A stretch of DNA of 21,097 nucleotides from Acidobacteriota bacterium (GCA_021809235.1 JAKBAG010000015.1:1-21097); one strand, 5' to 3'. Positions 8,301 to 16,236 are shown, numbered from the stretch's first letter. Notes: generated from the sequence alone by a model not told the origin. Translations and numbers: made by a program.

Positions 8301-9107
8301 CTAATGCACGACCTGAAACAGACGTGACCAGCGGACTCCGTAGCGAATACGAGCCAGCAGACTGCCATCGAATCCGAGTTTATCATTCGTCGGCTGCGCA
8401 CCGGGCAACTCGGGTGCTGACGATCTCCGCACGGAAAAATAGATCAGAATCGGAGTGGCAACAATCTGGTCCCGATCCACAAACCCCCAGTAGCGGGAGT
8501 CCAGGCTGTGCGAGCGATTGTCCCCCAGGACGAAGTATTTGCCCGGCGGAACGGTCAGCTGATTGTCGTGTACGAGCAACTGCAGGCTGTTCCACCAGCC
8601 CAGATCCATGCGTGGATCCGTATAGGCATGCACAGGGAAATCCTCCAGTGCCGCAGCTGTGCTGTGGGATTGTGGCGCCAGATAGGGTTCATGGAGTGGC
8701 TGGCCATTGATCCATACCTGATCGGCAACTATCCGGAGATGATCCCCGGGGATGCCGACAATCCGTTTGATTAAGTAATGGCGGGGATGCTCCGGAGAGC
8801 GGAAAAGAATAATCTGCTGTCGCAACGGCTGTCTGGAGGCGAGCAGCATGTGCCAGGGCGTATTCAACGCCAGAGAAATGTGATCCACCAGAAGGAAGTC
8901 GCCAACTTGCAGCGTAGGTTCCATGCTCTCTGAGGGGATCACCACCGGCTGCACGATGAACGTGACCACAAAAAGTGCGATGCAGGTCATTCGCAGCAGG
9001 GACTCCAGAGCTTGTAGCGGACCATGGATAGAAGCCTGTTGCCGTCCAGGCAGCGCTCCGGGCCGACTGGCTTGGATTGCTTGCGGATGCAATGGATCCG
9101 ATGTCAT
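8301..9107 (-). CDS. lepB: Signal peptidase I (first paralogue, coupled to rnc)
   Basis: The 268-residue type I signal peptidase has a membrane helix at about residues 38-57, catalytic S61 in PSESMEPTLQVGD, the general-base K114 in YLIKRIVGIPGD, and box E GDNRSHSLDSRYWGFV. Serine and lysine are intact, but the Asp of GDNRD is Ser. Its ATG overlaps the rnc TGA by 4 bases (ATGA), so translation is probably coupled; GGAG at 9118-9121 lies 10 bases upstream inside rnc. Both paralogues end in a related RW-x-R-x-F-x-VV tail and share the DFP insertion, which points to a duplication followed by clear divergence. Confidence 0.95.
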   Translation of the reverse strand: MTSDPLHPQAIQASRPGALPGRQQASIHGPLQALESLLRMTCIALFVVTFIVQPVVIPSESMEPTLQVGDFLLVDHISLALNTPWHMLLASRQPLRQQIILFRSPEHPRHYLIKRIVGIPGDHLRIVADQVWINGQPLHEPYLAPQSHSTAAALEDFPVHAYTDPRMDLGWWNSLQLLVHDNQLTVPPGKYFVLGDNRSHSLDSRYWGFVDRDQIVATPILIYFSVRRSSAPELPGAQPTNDKLGFDGSLLARIRYGVRWSRLFQVVH

Positions 9108-9994
9108 GACCGCACGGCTCCGGACTTGGTAGATCGGACGCGCTGCTGTACGCCGGCTGAAGTCGCATGGGGAGGAGCCGCACTTGCGTTTGAGTCGCCG
9201 GTGAACTGCTCCAGTAGGGAGGCAACACCGTCCGCAGCAATCCGATCCAGAGCAATGCGAGCGGCCTCCTGCTCGGCTTTTTTCTTTGTACCGCCCAGCC
9301 CGCGGGTCAATACGCCGGTCAGGGACCCATCAGGACGTCGGATGCGTAGCATAACCTGATAGTGCTTGCGGTGGTCCGGGCCAGACTCCTGCTCCACGGC
9401 GTAGGTGGGCGTGCCGCAGTGAGCGGCCTGAAGCTGTTCCTGAAGTGTGGATTTGCAGTCACCCAGATTGGCATCAATCTGGATCCGCGCAGCAAGCTGG
9501 CGTGCAGCCTCGCCCAGAATATAGCGCTCCGTGAAGCGCCGTACCGCCTGGATGCCGCCGTCAAGATAGAGCGCTGCAAGCACGGCTTCCATGGCGTTCG
9601 CCAGCAGCGTAAGCTTGCGCCGACCACCGGTGCGTTCCTCGCCTTTACCCAGCAGCAGGTGGCGGCCAAGATCAATGGAGAGTGCTACCTGGGCCATGTG
9701 TTTGCGGCTGACCAGTTGCGCTTTCACGCGTGTCAGCTCGCCTTCCTGCCAGTCAGGATTCAAGGCAAAGATGGCATCCGAAACAACCAGGCCAAGGACC
9801 GCATCGCCAAGGAATTCAAGCCGCTCATTGTCATATCGCGGAGTACCCGGCTCGCTGCCCTCCGGAGTTCGTTCGTGCCCCATGGAGCGATGCGTAAGCG
9901 CCAGAAGGAGCAGCTCACGGGAACGAAACCGATGTTCCAGAATCGCTTCAAGATGGTTGAGATCGGCTTCGCGACTCAATTCTGGGCCTCGCAC
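9104..9994 (-). CDS. rnc: Ribonuclease III
   Basis: The 296-residue double-stranded-RNA endonuclease acts in rRNA and mRNA processing in the cytoplasm. The RNase III domain covers about residues 12-165: signature NERLEFLGDAVLG with E57, E60 and D64, then EGELTRVKAQLV, then LLANAMEAVLAALYLDGG with E136. The usual Asp of the LAD-x-x-EA motif is N133 here. A dsRNA-binding domain covers about 180-252 (STLQEQLQA, GPDHRKHYQV, GGTKKKAEQEAARIAL). A polar, low-complexity tail of about 40 residues makes it longer than the usual 220-250. The start is GTG at 9992-9994; an in-frame TGA lies two codons upstream, so no earlier start is possible. No good Shine-Dalgarno is visible. It heads an rnc-lepB-lepB-AsmA run. 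Confidence 0.96.
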   Translation of the reverse strand: MRGPELSREADLNHLEAILEHRFRSRELLLLALTHRSMGHERTPEGSEPGTPRYDNERLEFLGDAVLGLVVSDAIFALNPDWQEGELTRVKAQLVSRKHMAQVALSIDLGRHLLLGKGEERTGGRRKLTLLANAMEAVLAALYLDGGIQAVRRFTERYILGEAARQLAARIQIDANLGDCKSTLQEQLQAAHCGTPTYAVEQESGPDHRKHYQVMLRIRRPDGSLTGVLTRGLGGTKKKAEQEAARIALDRIAADGVASLLEQFTGDSNASAAPPHATSAGVQQRVRSTKSGAVRS

Positions 9995-10150
9995 AGGTCA
10001 ATTTCAGGGTCTGCTTCCATGGTAGCCGCCCCGAATGGTAATCCCGGCAACTGCCATGGAAATTCCTGAAATCGTCTTCGGAAAGCCCGATCAACAGATC
10101 CCCAGCCTCTGGTTGGGCCTTGGCCGCCAGCTCAGGAGTGGAAACTGGCC

Positions 10151-11992
10151 CTAGTTGGGGGCTGCTACCGGGTCATCTCCCGGCTGCGACGGCGGGGTGG
10201 CTGGCTTTTGCCCAGGTTCGGGAGCCGCCTGGTCCGCATCGTCTTCCGTACAGGTATGGCCTTTTACCTCGTAGGCGGAGCGCAGTCCTCGCTCAGCTGC
10301 CAAGCGTGTATCCAGTTGACCGTCGCGGGCTGCCAGCGCAGCCTTGTATTCCGCTACTGCCTGGTCGCGTTTGCAGTCCAGGTCGAGCATGCGCCCCAGG
10401 TAGATATGCGACCAGGCAACAATCCGGGGCTCGTGCGAGTTGGAAACGGCCTTCCGGAAGCTGTCCATTGCCTGCATCGGTTTCCCGGTCATGATGGCGA
10501 TCCGGGCAAGAATAAAGTTCGCACGGCCTACACCCTGGCCAGGAATCGTCGACGGATCAGCCAGGGCCACCTGTGCCAGGCTGGCAGCGGATTTGATATC
10601 CCCGCCTTCCAGTTCGTTTTCTGCCAGATCAAGCCCCTGCAGACGACGCGGCTTGCTGCGGCTCAGGATGTCGGCATCGACGGTCGAGTCGAAGTCGATA
10701 TGACGGATGATGTGGGCCTCATGTTGCACGTCCATGCTGTACACCATCTCGCCGATCACATCGGAGAGGCTGGACGGGCTTTTTTCGAACTGGACAATCT
10801 CGTGGTAGAAGTAGCTTGTAAAGACCCAGCCCTGGCGCATATCGTGATCGACCCGCGCCTGACGGACGCGCTCCATCTTCTCCGCTACAGCATTCTGCGC
10901 GCTCTGCACCTTGGCAAAGTCTTCGCGCGCGGCATCCGGTGGCGGCGTGTAGGGTGTCACCCCTGTATCCATCGTGCGCGCTTCAATGGCCTTGATCAGA
11001 CACTCGATCGTCAGTGAAGCCACATCGCTCTTGTACTGGTAGTCGATAGGCGCATCCTGAACCAGCTTGAGCAGCGAAACGAAGCGATCCATGGAGTCGC
11101 GGCGCTGCAGCAGCAGCGGCTCAATCAGGTAATGCAGATACGTGTGGCGCACCTCACTCATGGGAATCACTCCATGGCGGGGGGAAACAATATCCACATA
11201 GTCAGCGCCATAGATGCGTGCGTTGATGGTGTTGGGCGAAAGCTGCGGCTCCACAACAACCAGGAATCGGCGGCCGTCATAGCCGGGAACCGGCATCTTC
11301 AGATAGTAACTGGTATTCAGAATCATCTTGGTCAGGCTGTCATGCAGGCTGGCCGAGATCAGGTCGTAATCGTGGTGGTGAATCAGCCATAGACCGTGCA
11401 GATCCACCGCCGCCGCAAAGTCCCGCAGCGCGGGAAGAATATCCACAACCTGGGTGGCATCCGGAGGCATATCCGTCAGTTCCACTGAGGTCTCCAGCTC
11501 CGGCGGAGGGGTCAGGTAGAGCGCCAGGGAGATGTATTGCGTGATGTCCCGTATCGTTCCGGTCATGTTGTGCTGCTGGATGAACAGGCACACCTTGTCG
11601 CGCTTTCCCCGGGCGGATTCGCTGGAAACCAGCACCTTCTGGACCGCGTTGCGGATCTCCATGCGGATCGGTTCACTGTCCGGAAGCCCATCGTTGTAGC
11701 CGCAGGAGTTGAGCGCGGCAGCCATGGTAAAGACCGTCTCCGAGGTGGTCAGCGAAATGGAAGGCCCATCCGGATCTACGAGAGACGGAGACTTTTCCCG
11801 TTTGTAGGCAAGCTTGCCGGTCGGCATGCCCGATGAGGACAAGGATGCTCCCTGCGCCGCCGCATCCTGTGCTGCTTCAGGATTGGAAGAGCTGGACTGT
11901 GCCGCAACGGGTAGCTGAGTCAGGATGGCCAGAGCCAGACTGAGAGCGGCCATCCGCGCGAAAAGACGGGACGTGTACGAGTGCAACATCAC
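10151..11992 (-). CDS. Secreted protein with degenerate peptidase-like region and C-terminal TPRs
   Basis: The 613-residue product has a signal peptide (FARMAALSLALAILTQLPVAAQ, cleavage near residue 32) and a low-complexity linker to about residue 60. Residues about 80-345 resemble in layout the DUF4932 family of putative secreted metallopeptidases: an early segment around TMAALNSCGY, a ALRDFAAAVDLHG segment, then HTYLH at 283-287 and an E330-x-x-x-KAIEAR helix. The family-type HExxH glutamate is Thr here, so activity is doubtful. Helical TPR-like repeats occupy about 455-575, followed by a Pro/Ala-rich tail. The start may be GTG at 11990-11992 or the adjacent ATG at 11987-11989; a G-rich run lies just before both. 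The gene is 46 bases after the M24 peptidase gene on the same strand. The DUF4932 link rests on pattern recall, not a search. Confidence 0.75.
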   Translation of the reverse strand: MMLHSYTSRLFARMAALSLALAILTQLPVAAQSSSSNPEAAQDAAAQGASLSSSGMPTGKLAYKREKSPSLVDPDGPSISLTTSETVFTMAAALNSCGYNDGLPDSEPIRMEIRNAVQKVLVSSESARGKRDKVCLFIQQHNMTGTIRDITQYISLALYLTPPPELETSVELTDMPPDATQVVDILPALRDFAAAVDLHGLWLIHHHDYDLISASLHDSLTKMILNTSYYLKMPVPGYDGRRFLVVVEPQLSPNTINARIYGADYVDIVSPRHGVIPMSEVRHTYLHYLIEPLLLQRRDSMDRFVSLLKLVQDAPIDYQYKSDVASLTIECLIKAIEARTMDTGVTPYTPPPDAAREDFAKVQSAQNAVAEKMERVRQARVDHDMRQGWVFTSYFYHEIVQFEKSPSSLSDVIGEMVYSMDVQHEAHIIRHIDFDSTVDADILSRSKPRRLQGLDLAENELEGGDIKSAASLAQVALADPSTIPGQGVGRANFILARIAIMTGKPMQAMDSFRKAVSNSHEPRIVAWSHIYLGRMLDLDCKRDQAVAEYKAALAARDGQLDTRLAAERGLRSAYEVKGHTCTEDDADQAAPEPGQKPATPPSQPGDDPVAAPN

Positions 11993-12020
11993 CCCCCGAG
12001 TCTAGTCCATTCGGTGCGGC

Positions 12021-12040
12021 GAGGGAAACCGGAATCCCTC
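12021..12040 (-). terminator. Hairpin just after the M24 peptidase stop
   Basis: A 6-base-pair inverted repeat GAGGGA/TCCCTC with an 8-base loop overlaps the peptidase TGA. No T tract follows on the minus strand, so it is a weak terminator candidate and may be only an mRNA 3' stem-loop ahead of the next gene. Confidence 0.3.
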
Positions 12041-13322
12041 AGCCTGTGGCGAAGGGCTGCTCTATCGAGGGCGACTGCGGCGTAAACAGTCGGGCACCGT
12101 CTTCGGTAATGTGCATGTCGTCTTCCAGACGGATACCGAAGGCATCGCGCTGATAGATTCCGGGCTCGTCGGAAAACGTCATGTTGGCGGCAAGCGGAAG
12201 AGGATTGCCTTGTACCAGATAGGGCCACTCGTGCATATCCATTCCGATACCATGTCCAACCCGATGCGTGAAGAAGGTGTATCCAGGACCAAAGCCGGCA
12301 TCGGTAATTACCTTCCGCGCCGCGGCATCCACCTCTCCACACGCTACTCCGGGGCGCGCCGCTGCCAGAGCCGCACTCTGGGCACGGTGCACAATCGCAA
12401 ACACCTGCTTCATGCGATCCGTGGCTTTGCCCACCACGAAGGTCCGGGTAATATCGGACTGGTAACCTTGGACGATGCAACCATCGTCCAGCATGACAAT
12501 GCTGTTTTCATGGATCGTCTGGGGCTGGGGCGCGCCGTGCGGCAGTGCTGTCCAGGCATCCACCTGGCAGCTGGCTTCCCCTGGAAATCCGCATCGCGCA
12601 TAGGCTGCAGCAATCCAGTCGGTGATCTGGCGATTGGTCACGCCGGGCGTAATGGATCGCCAGGTGGCGCGATAGACAGCCAACGTGACCTCGTTGGCTA
12701 ACTGCATCAGCGCCAGTTCAGCCGGAGACTTGATCGAACGGCATCCGGCGGTGACCGGCGTGGCACTGCTCAGCGTGAAGCCGGGAGCAGCGCTGCGAAT
12801 CCCGTCGGAGAAGACAAAAGGCATCCGCTCCTCGATGCCGAGATGTCCGGTGCGCAGGTCCATCTCGGCCAGTCCCCGGGCAACCAGCATATAGGGATTC
12901 TCCTGCTCCTGCCAGGTGTAGACGCGCGAAAAATGTCCGCCCGGAGCTTCGGCCATTCGCGCCCGAACCCGCTCCTCCTCAAATGCCGGCGCCACGTAGA
13001 ACGGAGCTCCGGTACGGGGCAGGACACAGACAAACAGCCGCTCGGAGTTCCACCAGTGGATGCCGGTGAAGTAGACCAGTGAGGTGCCTCCTGCCAGCAC
13101 GATGGCATCCAGTCCGGCTGCATGCATCTTTTCCTGCGCACGCTCATAGCGCTGTTCGCGTTCGGTCAGGGAAATGGGATGGGCCTCGCTGCTGCGGTTT
13201 GGCAGTTGCAGATATGCCGGGGGCAATGCGGATGTTGCGGTTTCAGCCAGCGAAGCGGGCGCTGCGGCGAGCGCAGGCAGAAGCAGTCCGGAGGCAGAGA
13301 CAAACTGGCGGCGATTCAGCAT
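12039..13322 (-). CDS. Tat-exported M24-family metallopeptidase (Xaa-Pro peptidase-like)
   Basis: The 427-residue product has a twin-arginine signal (NRRQFVSASGLLLPALAAAPA), so it should be exported folded to the periplasm. A creatinase-like N-terminal domain covers about residues 50-190 and a pita-bread M24 domain about 200-415. All five dimetal ligands are present: D279 (LDDG), D290 (YQSDITRT), H357 (HRVGHGIG), E386 (SDEPGIY) and E400 (IRLEDD). Members hydrolyse Xaa-Pro or Pro-containing dipeptides and oligopeptides; the fold is shared with creatinase, so the substrate is not certain. The start is the ATG at 13320-13322, directly giving the RR motif. It is divergent from the alpha/beta hydrolase gene. 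Confidence 0.92.
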   Translation of the reverse strand: MLNRRQFVSASGLLLPALAAAPASLAETATSALPPAYLQLPNRSSEAHPISLTEREQRYERAQEKMHAAGLDAIVLAGGTSLVYFTGIHWWNSERLFVCVLPRTGAPFYVAPAFEEERVRARMAEAPGGHFSRVYTWQEQENPYMLVARGLAEMDLRTGHLGIEERMPFVFSDGIRSAAPGFTLSSATPVTAGCRSIKSPAELALMQLANEVTLAVYRATWRSITPGVTNRQITDWIAAAYARCGFPGEASCQVDAWTALPHGAPQPQTIHENSIVMLDDGCIVQGYQSDITRTFVVGKATDRMKQVFAIVHRAQSAALAAARPGVACGEVDAAARKVITDAGFGPGYTFFTHRVGHGIGMDMHEWPYLVQGNPLPLAANMTFSDEPGIYQRDAFGIRLEDDMHITEDGARLFTPQSPSIEQPFATG

Positions 13323-13354
13323 GATTTTCTCACTGTACTACGCCACTCGATGCG

Positions 13355-13360
13355 TATACT
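13355..13360 (+). promoter_or_regulatory. Candidate -10 element for the alpha/beta hydrolase gene
   Basis: TATACT matches the -10 consensus at five of six positions and would start transcription near 13367. That gives either a near-leaderless message from the ATG at 13369 or a 20-base leader containing GGAGG (13371-13375) before the ATG at 13387. No convincing -35 is seen. Confidence 0.4.
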
Positions 13361-13386
13361 CACGTTGCATGGAGGCGCAGCAGCGC

Positions 13387-15462
13387 ATGCAGCCAATAGA
13401 AAATCGCAAGGATCGGTTCCGTACGCTGGTGGCTGAGCGAATTTTGACCGCAGCCGCACTTTGTTTCCTCGAGATGGTCTGGATGCTGATGGTTGCCACT
13501 CCGCTGCAGGCGCGGGTGCAGCGGGTGGAGGTCATCGAGAGAAGCAGGATTCCCGGGTCCAATCCCCCGGTCGAGCGGATTCGCGCCCGGGTCTACTTCG
13601 CGGTGCGTCCGGAGGCAGAGGCGAACCGTGGCATTGTGGATCTGGACAAGGCATCGCGAAATGCGCAGGGGCAGGTCGAGTTTGCTGCCGACCTGCTCCT
13701 TCTTCGTCCCCTGCAGGGAAGCAATGGCTCCCTGCTGCTGGAGATTCCCAACCGGGGCGGCACAGGTTTGCTCGGGTTGATCGACGGCGGAACAGGCGCG
13801 CCCTCGGTCGCTTCGCAGATGGGCGATGAATGGCTTTTTCGGCAGGGAGTGACCTTTGCTGCCCTCGGCTGGCAGTGGGATGTGGAGCGTGCTCCCGGAC
13901 GACTGGCCTTGGATGCCCCCGTAGCAACGGACGAAGGCAAGCCGATTCAGGGCCTGTTGCGCGATGATTACACCCCCTGGCGCACGGAGTCCGAGATTTC
14001 GTTGGGGCACGTGATCGTGGACCGCATGGGCGGTACGGAGTATCCCGTGGCTGACCCTGCTGATGCACGGAATCAGCTGACCGTACGCGACAGCTATCAC
14101 GGAAAGCGGCAGGTGATTCCCCGGACGCAGTGGAGCTTTGCCCATACGGTGAATGGAAAACTGGTGGCCAGCGATCGATACATACATCTGGAAGGAGGAT
14201 TCCAGCCCGGCAGAATTTATGAACTGGTCTATGTTGTGCAGAATCCGGTGGTGGCCGGGCTGGGATTTGCTGCCGTCCGGGATTTCGCCTCCTGGAGCAA
14301 GCACAATCCTGGCGCATTGGCTCCGGTGCAGCGGGTCTACGCAGCCGGCATCTCGCAGTGCGGCCGCTTCCTGCGGGACTTTGTCTACGAGGGCTTCAAC
14401 GCAGATGAACAGGGCAGGCAGGCGCTCGATGGAGTTCTGGCGCACGTCGCCGGAGCAGGTCGCGGTAGCTTCAACGTGCGCTTTGCCCAGCCATCGCGGG
14501 ATGCGGAGCCAAGCTCATCGATTGACTGGCCCACCGATGTCTTTCCCTACACCGATCTTCCGGAACGGGACCCACTCACCCCGGCAGCACCGCCGCGAGG
14601 ACTCCTGGACAGGGCCAGAGCAGCCGGCGTGGCCCCCCGAATCTTCTTTTCCAATACATCCCATGAGTACTGGAGTCGCGCCGAGTCGCTGACGCACACC
14701 ACGGCAGACGGTCGCCGGGATCAACCTCCCGGACCGGAGGTGCGGATCTACTTCTATGCCGGATTGCAGCACTTCTCGGGGCCGTTTCCGCCCAGGCGCG
14801 GCGTAGGGCCCTTGAGCAGCCAGCAGTGGATGAGCCCGTTGCCCATCCATTGGTTCTGGCGTGCGATGGTGGCTAACATGGATAACTGGGTCCGCAGTGG
14901 AGCACAACCCCCGCCCAGTCGCTATCCAACCCTGGCAGCAGGAACTCTGGTGAGCCGGAGCCAGCTCCATTTCCCCGCGATCCCGGGACTGCACCCACCC
15001 ACAACGATGGCCGAGGGATGGAAACTGGACTTTGGCCCTCGCGCAGCCGCCGGCATTCTGGATCTTCAACCGCCTCGCATCACCGGGGAATATCCGGCAC
15101 TCGTGCCGCAGGTGGATGCCGATGGCAATGATCTTGGCGGGATTCGCTTGCCGGAGCTGGATGCCCCGCTTGGAACCTATACCGGATGGAATCTGCGGTC
15201 GCCTGCGATTGGAGCAGCAACGGAACGATTGCCGTTTCTGGGCTCCTTCGTTCCATTCCAGCGCACACCTGCCCAGGCCCGGGTCGCAGGAGATTCACGT
15301 CGGTCGATCCTGAGCCGCTATGCCAGTCGTGAGGCTTATCTGGCCGAGTATACGCGTGCTTTGGATCACCTGGAGCAGCAGGGTTATGTGCTGGCATCGG
15401 ATCATGATGCCATGTTGCAACAGGCTGGCAGAGAGTGGGACTGGGTGATGGAGCAGCCCTGA
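13387..15462 (+). CDS. Exported alpha/beta hydrolase (Abhydrolase_10-like)
   Basis: The product is 691 residues from the ATG at 13387. A basic N-terminus and hydrophobic stretch (ILTAAALCFLEMVWMLMVATPLQA) act as a signal sequence. The body looks like the Abhydrolase_10 family of uncharacterised secreted hydrolases common in soil bacteria. The nucleophile elbow is GISQCGRFLRDF with S323; E427 in SHEYWSRA and H462 in AGLQHF are likely functional partners. Substrates for this family are largely unknown, with esters a reasonable guess. GGAGG at 13371-13375 supports this start with an 11-base spacing; the in-frame ATG at 13369 is the alternative. The gene is divergent from the M24 peptidase and convergent with the anti-sigma gene. 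Confidence 0.85.
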   Translation: MQPIENRKDRFRTLVAERILTAAALCFLEMVWMLMVATPLQARVQRVEVIERSRIPGSNPPVERIRARVYFAVRPEAEANRGIVDLDKASRNAQGQVEFAADLLLLRPLQGSNGSLLLEIPNRGGTGLLGLIDGGTGAPSVASQMGDEWLFRQGVTFAALGWQWDVERAPGRLALDAPVATDEGKPIQGLLRDDYTPWRTESEISLGHVIVDRMGGTEYPVADPADARNQLTVRDSYHGKRQVIPRTQWSFAHTVNGKLVASDRYIHLEGGFQPGRIYELVYVVQNPVVAGLGFAAVRDFASWSKHNPGALAPVQRVYAAGISQCGRFLRDFVYEGFNADEQGRQALDGVLAHVAGAGRGSFNVRFAQPSRDAEPSSSIDWPTDVFPYTDLPERDPLTPAAPPRGLLDRARAAGVAPRIFFSNTSHEYWSRAESLTHTTADGRRDQPPGPEVRIYFYAGLQHFSGPFPPRRGVGPLSSQQWMSPLPIHWFWRAMVANMDNWVRSGAQPPPSRYPTLAAGTLVSRSQLHFPAIPGLHPPTTMAEGWKLDFGPRAAAGILDLQPPRITGEYPALVPQVDADGNDLGGIRLPELDAPLGTYTGWNLRSPAIGAATERLPFLGSFVPFQRTPAQARVAGDSRRSILSRYASREAYLAEYTRALDHLEQQGYVLASDHDAMLQQAGREWDWVMEQP

Positions 15463-15519
15463 TCCGGTACTTCCGGATCGGGTTCAGCGGATACCGCGGA
15501 TCGGACCGATCCGGAGCGG
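15461..15519. terminator. Paired inverted repeats between convergent genes
   Basis: Two structures fill the gap between the hydrolase and anti-sigma stops. The first is GATCCGG-TACTT-CCGGATC at 15461-15479, a perfect 7-base-pair stem starting inside the hydrolase TGA. The second is GGATCGG-A-CCGATCC at 15498-15512, flanked by CCGC and GCGG arms. Neither is followed by a T tract on either strand. A bidirectional terminator or mRNA end structure is the simplest reading. Confidence 0.45.
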
Positions 15520-16236
15520 CTAGCCGTGAACAGCCACATCCGCAAAGGAAATGACCGCCAGCCCGCGAACTGGCTTGCCAAAGATCCGGGCTGGCTCAAA
15601 GATGCTGAATAGCAGCCGATCCTCCACCGCCGAGCGGGTGCGCGCGTCCTGAGGGCCGGAGACGATTCGGTAATCGTAGACCAGCCCATCCGGATTGATA
15701 TAAGCCTCCACTACCACCGGAGTGCTGGCATTCTGAATCGAATCATCGTTGGCCACGGCGGGCAACTGGTAGAGCAGATGTGGCGCTGAGGCATCCCCGA
15801 GCGGCTCATCGAAAGCACTTGCCTTCTCAGGCCTGGCAAAGAGACCAACCATCAGGGCCACCGAGCCAAGCAGAACGACCGCGCTGGCTAAACCCGTGGA
15901 CAGCTGAAAGAGAAAAGGCCCAATGCTGTTGGTCCAGGCCAGTTTCCACGCAATCTTGCGTGCTGGAAGTTGGCTGCGAAGCCGGACTAGCCGTTCCTGC
16001 TCCAAAGCGACGCGAATCCGTAGCGTCAGGTCGCGCGGGGCCTGACGTGGCCCGCGAACCGGTCCCAATGACGAAAGAGCCCGCAGCAGAGACTCCTGCT
16101 CTTGAAACTCAGCGGCACAGGCTGCACAGGCGTCGATGTGGCGGCGCATGGACTGCATCCGGCGGCCGTCGAGTGAGCCATCGAGGTAATCCGGGATGGA
16201 GCTGCGAATTTCGGCGCAGGAATCCGGGGGGATCAT
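15520..16236 (-). CDS. Zinc-finger anti-sigma factor with TonB-C-like periplasmic domain
   Basis: The 238-residue product is a single-pass membrane protein. The cytoplasmic N-terminus is a zf-HC2/ZAS anti-sigma domain with C7, H33, C37 and C40 (C-x25-H-x3-C-x2-C), which should bind zinc and hold the adjacent sigma factor. A membrane helix covers about residues 113-135. The C-terminal 70 or so residues (VVVEAYINPDGLVYDYRIVSG, then a SIFEPARIFGKPVRG segment) resemble the TonB C-terminal fold, including the length and the P-x-x-x-x-GKPV turn. Its ATG overlaps the sigma TGA (ATGA), with AGGAGG at 16241-16246 four bases upstream, so the pair is made together. The signal that releases the sigma factor is not known. 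The C-terminal assignment is by pattern only. Confidence 0.87.
   Translation of the reverse strand: MIPPDSCAEIRSSIPDYLDGSLDGRRMQSMRRHIDACAACAAEFQEQESLLRALSSLGPVRGPRQAPRDLTLRIRVALEQERLVRLRSQLPARKIAWKLAWTNSIGPFLFQLSTGLASAVVLLGSVALMVGLFARPEKASAFDEPLGDASAPHLLYQLPAVANDDSIQNASTPVVVEAYINPDGLVYDYRIVSGPQDARTRSAVEDRLLFSIFEPARIFGKPVRGLAVISFADVAVHG

Noticed and set aside
9362..10069. Plus-strand open frame of 235 codons
   Set aside because: It is antisense to rnc, whose motifs are unmistakable.
9995..10150. Minus-strand open frame of about 60 codons running into the rnc start
   Set aside because: It has no ATG or GTG start, no Shine-Dalgarno and no recognisable product; treated as noncoding sequence between the TPR/peptidase-like gene and rnc.
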